Shown here one piece after another: positions 12,201-21,660 of a DNA stretch of 64,000 nucleotides. Where the stretch lies: NCBI GenBank assembly GCA_021904315.1, contig CM038921.1, positions 16,280,590 to 16,344,589 of the forward strand, read 5' to 3'. Under the pieces are notes generated by a model. It saw nothing but the letters and a program-made list of their open reading frames with translations. It was not told where the DNA came from and made no database searches. Source of the stretch: Sphagnum magellanicum (lineage: Eukaryota; Streptophyta; Sphagnopsida; Sphagnales; Sphagnaceae). A program made the translations under genes and the position numbers. Position 1 is the stretch's first letter. Every line of letters begins with the position of its first letter.

Positions 12201-15200
12201 CGGTCTATTTAGGCTATGGGCTAGAGCTATATGACTGGTGGTGATTCATTATGTGACTGATGATGAACTTATCAACATTGTGTGTTTGTGTGTGTGTGTG
12301 TATGTGTGTGTACAGCTCTTGCCATCGAGGATATAAAATCATGGCTGAACCTCACTGAGTGGACTGGTGACCCTTGCCTGCCATATCCACATTCTTGGCT
12401 CACTTGTAACAGTGTCAACATGACAACAAGTCCTTCCATTATAGCTGTGTAAGTTTTAGTTTCCTGACTCTAATTTACAGGAATACACAACATCACATGT
12501 AATACAGTTGTACACAATATTTATTATTAGCCTACTACTGTTTATATATACATTACAATAATATATTTGGGTGAAAGATCAGAAAGTCAAGTTATGCTTC
12601 TTTTTTTTTGTTTTTTTATGTAGGGGGGAAGAATTTGTTGTCATAGATGCGAGGAGGAATTTGTCAAACTACTGTAAACTAAGTTTGATCTGCGTGAACA
12701 TGTGGTGATGGATGATGGTGAAGTTGTGGTGGTGATTGGACATGGTGGCAGGGATTTGTCAGGGTATAATCTGAATGGGACTATTTGTCCAAGCTTTGGC
12801 AATCTTTCCAGTCTGACCAGCCTGTGAGTACAAACTCTTTCTTTGCTGACTCCCTTCAAAAACCCATTTTGTAATTTGTCATGGGGCATGCTCTAGATAA
12901 TAGAGCTGATCTAGCCATGAACTATATTTTGGGTCATATCAGTATAACTACTTAGCCTACATACAAAGTTTTTTTTTGTTAATTTAAGGTTTGCCTCAGG
13001 TTTATAACCTAGAACTCCTAGTAGTGAGAATTGGGATGGGGGTTGAATTTTCCCATTTATTGACTCTTACACTTTTTCCCTCGATTTTGAATTTTGAAAT
13101 ATGAAAAACTTTAGTGTTCAAACTTCAACAGGTGAATGGATCTTGCTTTGATCTCCCCCCCCCCCCCTAATGCTTTGTTTTGTTTATAACTTGATGTGTA
13201 GTTCACTTGCTAACAACGAATTGATGGGGCCATTGCCAAGTGAGCTTGGAAACTTAACCGATTTGACAACATTGTGAGCACACCAACTCCATTTAGAAAT
13301 AGGATGTTGCTGAAATTAATTAATTAATTAATTATCTAAAGGAATTGAATCGATTATCTATCTCGATTATTGAATTTTTAATGGTCTAGATGCTTTTTTT
13401 AAAATCATTTACTTTAAACACAATTTGTCAATATATTATGTCATGAAATTGAGGTTAATATATTTGATGTGCTTGTTTGTCATTTGTTTTGTAATACAGG
13501 CAAGTGCAAAATAACCACTTGAGTGGTACTCTTCCTGATTGGTTGACTTCACTATCACTGCTGACTCAATTGTAAGTATATTGTGGCAATAATTGGACTT
13601 AGCTTATAATAAGTTGTGACAATAATGAATTTAAAATTCATTTGATAATCAATATAATTAAATACATGCAATTTTCTATAAATAAGTCATACAACATGAT
13701 TGTGTCTCTAGTTTGCATGAAAATCTAGCCTTTATTATTATTATTATTATTATACTTGTCAATTTGTTTTCTATTTCATAATTCTTTGGATTTTAAAGAC
13801 TTGGCCCGGTTGATATACACTATTATGGCTACACCTAAATTTCATGTTCTCTATGTACCTTCTTTGAAATACCCAATATTTGATCTTGGAGTAAATTACA
13901 AAAGAGTTTGTCCTAAATTAGGTATATATTATTGGCAATGTGAAAGATGACACATAACATATGTGATTGGATTTTTTTTGTGACTCAGGGAGGTGCAAAA
14001 TAACTATTTCAGTGGTTTAATTCCCACACCACTACTTTTGAATCATAATTTAAATTTCACGTAATATTCTACACACTATGACCTTTTTTTCTTAATTCAA
14101 TCTAGTTAGTACCTACTATATTATTTAATCGAGTTGATTCCAAACCATCTTCTAGTAAGAATCTAAACAAATTCTAGGAACAAGTGGTTGGTGGGTACCA
14201 ATTTTTGGAAGAGAAGGTGGGTACCTAGTAGTTAGTAGGTTTCGGATTCTACTTTCCAATTAAAAACATTTGGGATGTTGATTTATTAGGCAATGCAAGT
14301 TAGATTCATGTTTGGAATACATTTAAAAAAAAGTAAACAATAAGAAATTGTTTCAATGTAGTAATGTTTACTTCTTGGTAAACATAATTTATATGGGTGA
14401 TAATTATGTGGGGGTTTTTGCATGCCAGGTATGAACCAGGAAACCCATCTTTGACAAATTTTACCACCCCATCTCCTCCACCTCCAACAAATACAACTGC
14501 AACTACAAATACTAATGCTGTAGTTGGTGCGGTCGTGGGGGCGAATTTTGCCCAAGTCGCGGTCATCATACTAGGAGTTTTGCATCAACAAGGGAAACTG
14601 ACCTTTGATTTCTGCGGCTTTTTCCGGAAGATGTGCTGTTCATTGTGGCGCAAAACTAAAGACGAGATGGAGGAAGAGCTAAACCCTAAACCCGGTGGTG
14701 ACGAGGGTGAGTTCAATTTTTCTTTCCATATTTCAAATACCATGTTTTCTAACAAAAACCACATTTGTGGATACAACCAGTGTCTTGCGGTTCTTTGACA
14801 TTGTTGATGATAACCTCTGGTTCTGATTTTAATTTTAATATTTTCTAGAAGTCAAGGAATGGTCTCTAGTTTGGGTTCTTGGAAAAAATTTGCAAATGAA
14901 TTTTGCAAAACAACCTCCAGTTGCAAGGTTCTCAAAGTCTTCAAAGAACTGGTGGATTCCATGAAAGAATTGACAAAGAACTGGGGCAGTTTTGAAGTAG
15001 TAGGTTCTGTGACCCAAATCTTCAAACTTTTCTACAAACCTGGTTAAGTAAGGGTCGAAAGTCAAAAAACCAGTTCTATTATTTTTTTGAGAACTGTCTG
15101 TCAGTCATGGGGTGTGTGATCCCTTATAGCAACTTCAAACCAATGTTGCTTTGGTATATATATAGGCTTGCATCTGGTATCAACACTAATAATATAAAAG

Positions 15201-18200
15201 ACCTTACCACCCTGGTATGACCTCAGGCAATTATACTAGCATATTATACTAACCCTAGCCTAGTAGGGACTTAAAGGCAAAGATTAGATATCTATGGTAG
15301 GCAGCAAGGGAGCTATAAACACTAAATGAAGGCTTGAATTCAGCCATTTCTTTTTAAGAACTCTACCCATGAAAGGGAGAATGTTTCCCAATGTCAATTA
15401 CAGAAAATTAACCAGTATTAATAGATCCATGCAGAAATTAACTAGTATTAATACGTACATCCATGCAGAAATTAACTAGTATTAATACACCCATGCAGAA
15501 ATTAACTAGTATTAATACATCCATGCAGAGTCTCCTAATTCCTAATCACCGCTTCCTAACTTGAGAGCTGCCGCTTCCTAACTTGAGTTGTGGCTTCTTA
15601 ACTTAAGCTTGCCACTTCCTAACTGAAGAAGCTGCTGTCTTTCCTACGTTAGTTTCATCGTTTTCTAATCACGATCCACTTAATACAAGCGGTGCTCAAC
15701 TACTAAACTAAACTAAACTAGAAGGTGTTGTTTGACTATAACTTACAACTAGTATACTATCTGAGGTCTGCAGATTACCCTACAAGTGTGGTAGGTAGGT
15801 ACATCACAAAAATTCCCCCCAAAAGAACAAAAAAGAAACATCCCTGCTTGCTTGCATTATTGGGTTGTTGACAAGTTGTTTGTTGTTGTACATAAGTTAG
15901 TTAAATTGGGTAGTTGTGAAATTTGGCCTGCCTGCAGAGTGGACAAATCATGAGGAGCAGCATACACTGGTACAGCATGTTGAAGCCCCAGGAGTTGCAT
16001 CAAAAGAAGGCATTCTTGAACCTGAACGACTTGCAACAGCCACAAGCGGGTTTGCAACAGGAGAAGCTCAACAGCAAACTCAGCAGCTTCTCAATCACAC
16101 AGTACCCCTCAACAACAACAACAACAACAACAACAACGGTCGTCCTCCTCAGCAACTGTTTGCTGCAGGAACAGCAGCAGGAGCAGCTGGTCTGGCTACT
16201 ATAGCTAGTGCTCAAGGCTTTGTTGGAGCAGCAGCTGATGCTTCCAATGGCTTTGTTGGCTCAGCTACTGCTGTTTCCAAACCAGGTGTTGCAGCTGGAG
16301 CTAAAGGACTTGTTGCAACCGAAGGAGTAAGTCTTCTTGCAGCAGGAAAATCTGGGTTAGCCGCTGCTCTTGCTGCAGCTGAGAAGGAATCTCTGGGGTA
16401 TGTGCTTGGGGCATCACATGGTACAACACTAGGGGATATAGAGGAAAGCATCAAGGAACAAGCTCAAACAGCCACTAAGAATCTCCTGCTGTCTGCAGAA
16501 AAGTCTGTAATGCAAGACCTACGAAATAGTGCTACTTCTGTTGAAGCTGCTGCAGTAGCTCATGTAGCTTCTGCTGCTGCTCATATAATAGCTGAAGGTA
16601 GTGAAGAATGGAAACATGTTTTGTCCAGCTTGGAAGATGAAAGGAAACGAGCATGGAGTACTTTGTCCAAGTTGAAGATCATCAAAGATGAGACAGAGCA
16701 AGAGCTGATGCTGTTCTCCAAGCAGATGCAAGATCGGGAGTATTTGTTCCGAACAGCCAACTCCAAGTTAGAGCAGTTGCGGAATCAACACAATGTGCAA
16801 ACCCAACAACTCAATACATTGTTGATGACGGTGAGCAGCATAACCAAAGAAGCAGCAGCAAAAGTAGCCTCAGAAGCTGCTGCTGAAGCAGTTGCAGCTG
16901 GTCAAGAAGCTGCTGCTAAAGCTGTTGCAGATGGTCAAGAAGCTGCTGTTAAAGCTGTCGCAGATGGTCAAGCAGCAGCTGCTGCTGCTGTCAAAGCTGT
17001 TGCAGATGGTCAAGAAGCTGCTGTTAAAGCTGTTGCAGATGGTCAAGAAGCTGCTGCTGCTGCTGTTAAAGTTGTTGCAGATGGTCAAGAAGCTGCTGCT
17101 GCTGCTGCTGTCAAAGTTGTTGCAGATCAAGAAGCTGCTGTTAAAGCTGTTGCAGATGGTCAAGAAGCTGCTGTTAAAGCTGTCGCAGATGGTCAAGCAG
17201 CAGCTGCTGCTGCTGTCAAAGCTGTTGCAGATGGTCAAGAAGCTGCTGTTAAAGCTGTTACAGATGGTCAAGCAGCAGCTGCTGCTGCTGTCAAAGCTGT
17301 TGCAGATGGTCAAGAAGCTGCTGTTAAAGCTGTTGCAGATGGTCAAGCAGCAGCTGCTGCTGCTGCTGCTGTCCAAGCTGTTGCAGATGTTAAAGAAGCT
17401 GCTGCTGCTGCTGTCAAAGCTGTTGCAGGTGATCAAGAAACTGCTGTTGCAGCTGGTCAAGAAGCTGCTGCTGCTCTCAAAGCTGTTGCAACTGATCAAG
17501 AAGCTGCTGCTGCTGCAGCTGCAGCAGTCCAATCCCAGATACTGGATTGTCGTACACATCTAGAAGCATTGCAACGCAGAATAGATTCCCAAATAGGTAT
17601 TGTGGATGCATTCCAAGAGTTGCTGGACACAGCAGAATCAGAGCGACAAAATCTGAATGACAAATGGCAAGCTCATAATTCCACTTGGCTTGCAGCTACT
17701 GAATGGTATGAATCTTGCAAAAGACACAAAGCAGCATTGAGCTCTCAACTCAAGTCCATGCAAAGTGGCCTACAAAGACCTTCTCTTTCTCCTTCTCCAG
17801 TACTTGCAGGAGGATTCAACGCCAGCTTCATGTCAATCGCTAATGCTGCAGCAGCTGGTGTTGTTGATGCAACAGCAGCTGCAGCAGCAGCAGTTGGAGT
17901 TGTAACTGCTGCAACTATGTCTTCTTCTTCTTCTGCTGCTGCTGCTGATGCTACAGCTTCTTCTTCTTCTTCTTCCACTGTTGAAGCTTTGAGTGTCTCA
18001 CCATGCCCATTCTGCAACAGAGGTTTCAAACCTGCATGGGCAGCACTGGTGGTGTCATGTGAGCATACCTACCACATCTGGTGTGCACTTACCCATTTCT
18101 CTTCTTCCACCAAATGCTTGCACAAGGATTGCCAGCAAGAGATGCATGCTGATTTTTGGCGCAACTCCGGCATCAAAATGCCAACAGCAAATGCAAATTC

Positions 18201-18354
18201 AAATGCAATTGTGGATGCTGCTGATGATCTTCAAGAAAACTCCTTGCATCAGCATGATGAAGAAGCACAACATCAACAACATATGGTGGAAATTTTTGAC
18301 ACAAGCACAATTGCTACAAATATCGAAGGTACCATTTTTCAACCTCAGTACTAG
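9235..18354 (+). CDS. Malectin-like/LRR receptor-like protein with a RING-H2-like cytoplasmic region
   Basis: Predicted exons are 9235-9902, 10157-10914, 12316-12448, 12752-12823, 13202-13273, 13500-13571, 13989-14060, 14429-14706 and 15938-18354 (about 1513 residues; all GT-AG, phases compatible). The protein has a signal peptide (1 to about 22) and a malectin-like domain whose first exon shows the family signatures INIDCGS, WVPDAQYI and LRYFPDS. A GDPC motif follows (WTGDPCLPYPHSW), as in SYMRK-type receptors. Four LRRs sit in four consecutive 72-nt exons. Next come a Pro/Thr-rich stalk, one membrane helix (about 646-667) and a basic/Cys juxtamembrane stretch. No kinase follows: no VAIK, HRD or DFG. 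The frame joins in phase to a coiled-coil and Ala-rich repeat region and a zinc-binding motif near 1398-1440. The first ~190 codons of exon 9 contain no ATG, which supports splicing from upstream. The ectodomain probably binds an extracellular ligand. The fusion is inferred and could be two genes. Confidence 0.75.
11754..11877. repeat. 62-bp tandem duplication in an intron
   Basis: gtctttctctctgcctcaag at 11754 recurs from 11816, and both copies continue through gtgctgaaaa, gtagtgagaa and aaatgtgtc. It lies in the 1.4-kb intron between exons 2 and 3 of the receptor-like gene, which also carries (ccta)n at 10921-10990 and a telobox-like ctaaaccctaaaccc near 11965. Confidence 0.8.
15401..15532. 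repeat. Intronic 30-33 bp minisatellite, four copies
   Basis: Units of cagaaattaactagtatta plus atacatccatg start near 15401, 15431, 15464 and 15494. A second short repeat (cgcttcctaacttgag type) follows at 15550-15625. Both are within the intron that separates the transmembrane exon from the large last exon. Confidence 0.7.
15938..18354 (+). CDS. Large last coding exon: coiled coil, Ala-rich repeats, RING-H2-like motif
   Basis: This is a single open frame of 805 codons in the receptor-like gene. Order within it: an Asn run from (aac)n near 16110; a coiled coil around EWKHVLSSLEDERKRAW; an Ala-rich region (16855-17525); a second coiled coil (QSQILDCRTHLEALQRR onward); a Ser/Ala linker; then the zinc motif at 18004-18132. 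The metal ligands fit C-x2-C-x14-C-x-H-x2-H-x2-C-x10-C-x4-C. The first six match RING-H2 spacing, but the last pair has four residues between cysteines where RING normally has two. E3 ubiquitin ligase activity is possible but unproven. The acceptor ctgcag at 15932-15937 gives the in-phase join. The stop used here is tag at 18352; a donor-like gtacca at 18329 would allow other 3' ends. Confidence 0.7.
16855..17525 (+). repeat. 33-bp (11-residue) coding repeats, Ala-rich
   Basis: The coding sequence repeats units such as KAVADGQEAAV, with longer runs of alanine between some units. Built on gctgttgcagatggtcaaga plus agctgctgttaaa, it expands in multiples of three, so the frame stays open. An 11-residue period suits a long amphipathic or right-handed coiled-coil helix, as in some LEA-type proteins. 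The antisense strand is also open over 229 codons, which is a by-product of the repeat. Confidence 0.85.
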
Positions 18355-18742
18355 TAAACCCCAAACCCATGTTCCGAGTAAAATTCTGTTTGAAATTTGT
18401 TTTTGGTTGTATGAAGCTTAAATTCGGTTTTGATTTTATTTTGTTGAAAAGTTTGCTTGAAATTTTGTTTCAATACATTGATCTTATTGATACATTTCGT
18501 TGTTCCCATATTAGCCAACTTCATAAAATGTCCAACTCTTAGAAAGCTTCATAACAGCTCCAAGATTGGCCAACAGCTTGGTTTAGGAAATGGTTCAAAA
18601 CAGCTTTACTTTTGTAATAATATGTGTAAGACATGTTCTAGAGTTACTTGACATAGATAGGGGAATTGACTGAGGGAATTCTCTTTTGGGTTGTAACATT
18701 TTTTGTAAATCAACACGGTGTTTGTTATGTGGTTGGGTGCAG

Positions 18743-18885
18743 GTATTGAGGAAACAGTAACTCAAGATATTCAAAAGGTTGAACAGTTGCAAAATGAAAT
18801 TAGAGCTACAAGCTCAAGAATCATCAAAATCATCAACCCACTACGCCAAATTGTGGTTTTTGTTTATAGGATATTTCACAACTAA
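18743..18885 (+). CDS. Possible alternative 3' terminal exon of the receptor-like gene
   Basis: If the donor at 18329 is used, the acceptor gtgcag just before 18743 continues the frame in phase. It adds GIEETVTQDIQKVEQLQNEI and further residues to a stop at 18883. The predicted piece starts as a coiled coil. Its last ~15 codons overlap a CACTA-terminus-like cactacgccaaa at 18839, which lowers confidence. Another in-phase mini-exon is possible at 21135-21178 after tttgcag. Confidence 0.3.
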
Positions 18886-21226
18886 TGACTAATATTATGT
18901 AATGATATATTTATCCATGGTGTATAAAATCAACTTGTTTACTCATTGGCTCTTCTTGATCACTACAAAAGCACATCATAAACCTGGTCATAAAAATGAT
19001 TGCAATTTTACATTACCAATTTTATTTATTTTTGATAATGGTAGACTTTCCATTTACAAGGATCAAATCTCACATGATCATACATGTGCTGCAAAGTGTA
19101 GTCTTCAGCATCATCAACTGTCATTTTGTCATTACCAAACTTATCAAAGAAAAACCATTACAAAAAATAGTGATCACACCCCAAAAAAATTCTGATTACA
19201 GTCAACAACCCAAATGGGTAATTGATTCTACAATTTCATGTAATGATTTTATTTTATAATCTTATATGACACGTACTGCAAAATTGTACTGTCAACAAGA
19301 TATAACTTAAAACACATATTTGAACATGTAAATGTGCTGAAGCCAAGTATAAGATGCCATCTTAGTTTTCACATTATAAAGTATAATATAAGATCAAACA
19401 TTTAACATTAAGATTAAGAACTTCATATTACACCTAATGTGAAAGTTTTAAGTATAACATTCCAATATAAGATGGTCATGTTTGGATGGTAACCAAAGAG
19501 TCCCAACAAAACTTCCTCATTGATGTCCAAAATTTCTTACAGGAGGAAAGACATACCTCCAAAAACACATTCCAAAAACAAACAAGTCACACAGTCAGTC
19601 TGTCTACTACACACCCAAATCCAATAACTCACACATAGCACTAGTTTTCCATGACAAACTTCAACACACCAACTCACTCGGCCTCAAGCTTAATTGCACC
19701 CCAACTTGTAATCTACCACCCATGTCCTCTTTTAGAAGTGCTCCTTTGAACTTCTCTTTGGGTCATAGGACATTTTCCTTGATCCTCTAGTAGCACATCC
19801 AAACCCTTCATATGATGTGAGTCCAAGGCCCCAAGTCACTGATAGTGAACTTGCGTTGTGCAACTAGAAATTTCTAATTGACAGCGTACAAGACTAATCC
19901 ATAACTCTTTGAGTCATACAGCGAAACATTCAACAGGAGTTTATGCACATTTGTGTATTGAGCATCATTCACTTCTAGCAACATTACACCTCCTCTACAG
20001 GATACATTATATCAGGGGCATAATTGCTTGACCATTGCAAAATTACTCTTGAGTCTCACCTCACCCAACCTCACCCACAAGGATACTTGCTAAGACAGAA
20101 TTCCTGTAACATCTTTAAAATTGAAAACATCACAAATTAAATTACATGTAGTTATGGAACCAGATACCCTTGCATGGGTTTCAATGATCTTTGATCAATG
20201 GCATGCTTGATCAACACACAAATTAATATCTACAGGATTGTAGAGAAATCTCCATAAGAACAACTCTTGCTGAAGGTAACATGACAACAAGTGCAATCAT
20301 AACTAGTGTTGGGCAGTTCTGGACTTTTATAAAGAACCAGAACCTCTAGTTTCAACTCTGAAAAGTAAATTGGAATTGTCTCACGTCCGGTTCTACACAC
20401 AAATAGAACCACAAATCTGGTTTTGGGTCTGGTTCTTTCCAAACAAGAAAAAAAATAATTTGAACATTGATTCCAAATCCGATTCTGAAAATCAATCCCA
20501 ATTCATATCCAATTCTTACAAGCCAGGACCAAAGATTAACTATCGATTAACTGATTGTTAATCACCGATTCTAGTCCCTTTTTATTAGCCTTTGTTGGAA
20601 CCAGCTTAAAGTGTTATAGCATTACCCTCTTCATCACAAATAGAGCATCAGCAAGACTCAGTCATGATGTCAGTTAACACACAAAGAGACATTCATACCT
20701 TTATCAGACAAAGGAGATTTTTTTTTGGCTTTAAAATGGATTTGCAACTTGATCTGCAACTGACCCAATTCCTGTAGACCTTCTTCAGTGCTGATCAATG
20801 AGGATGATACTATAATTATGCATAACATAAGCATTTAGAAGCTTATAAAAGTATGCCCCAGACAAGATTACACCCACAAAACACTGCTGTACATAACCAA
20901 TTATATATTATTCTGTTGAGCTTATACTGCAAAGATTTCTCACCACCCAGCTGGGAGTGTAAGTTTGAGCTCCCTGGATTTGTCATCAAAACTTGTGCAA
21001 TGGATGACAGTGCCCCCCCCCGACTAGGATTGTGATTGCAACAACTCTCCCATCACCTTCACTACCTAAGCTCCATTTAGTCAGATTTACTTCAGCAGAT
21101 CAAGTGCAGGATCCTTGTTCTGATATGTTTGCAGGTGTTAATGAAAGTGCTGAAGAAAAAACATCTCAAGAATTTTAGACTCTGTAAAAGCAGCTAAAAA
21201 TTAGGTGAACCCTTTTTTTTTCTTTT

Positions 21227-21230
<4 letters not shown>
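18886..21230. other. Intergenic DNA with repeat debris
   Basis: No gene is recognised. At 18961 there is a CACTA-like start (cactacaaaagcac) without an identified partner. From about 20303 to 20575 a degenerate element begins tagtgttgggcagttctgg and is rich in ggttct words, similar to segments near 11396 and 3493 (inverted). The remainder shows nothing. Confidence 0.4.

Positions 21231-21304
<74 letters not shown>
21231..21304. repeat. (TC)n microsatellite
   Basis: An uninterrupted run of 37 TC dinucleotides, the longest pure dinucleotide tract in the window. Confidence 0.98.
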
Positions 21305-21306
<2 letters not shown>

Positions 21307-21366
21307 CCAGAAGTCTTCAGTACTCTTCCTTATTGATCTCTCCCTTGCAGCTTGAAGCTTAGGGTA

Positions 21367-21660
21367 ATGTCCTCAGAGTGGGGTGCTCCCAAAATAAGCA
21401 CCCCTAGCACCTCGGGCAGTCATTTAATTTGGGGGACACCCCACTCCTTGAGGACATTACAAAAAGCAAAATACCCACTCGAGTGGGCGTTACAAAATGC
21501 AAAATGCCCACTTGAGTGGGCATTACAAAAGCAAAACGCCCACTGGAATGGGCATTACAAAAGCAAAATGCCCACTCGAGTGCACATTACAAAAGCAAAA
21601 TGCCCACTCGAGTGTGCATTACAAAACGCGAAATGCCCACTGGAGTGGGCATTCTGTTTT
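21367..21660. repeat. Palindromic minisatellite next to an inverted repeat
   Basis: An imperfect inverted pair comes first: atgtcctcagagtggggtg at 21367 against the complement of caccccactccttgaggaca at 21438-21457. Six units of 32-33 bp follow, with cccac at 21474, 21507, 21539, 21571, 21603 and 21636. Each unit centres on a palindrome, ideally tgcccactcgagtgggca, separated by attacaaaagcaaaa. The order resembles hairpin-spacer arrays, but this is a plant minisatellite. Open frames across it come from the repeat. Confidence 0.85.

Noticed and set aside
12634..12751. Alternative acceptor (tgtag at 12629-12633) for receptor exon 4
   Set aside because: It would add 118 nt, reach a stop in frame and break the 72-nt LRR exon pattern; the acceptor at 12751 gives AVDLSGYNLNGT.
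14859..15047. 62-codon frame after the transmembrane exon, considered as an extra exon
   Set aside because: It resembles the dispersed ggttct/aactgg repeat and has no receptor or kinase feature; skipping it gives the in-phase join to 15938.
16870..17559. Minus-strand open frame of 229 codons rich in Ser, Cys and Asn
   Set aside because: It is the antisense of the 33-bp coding repeat; the sense frame is longer and has coiled-coil and zinc motifs.
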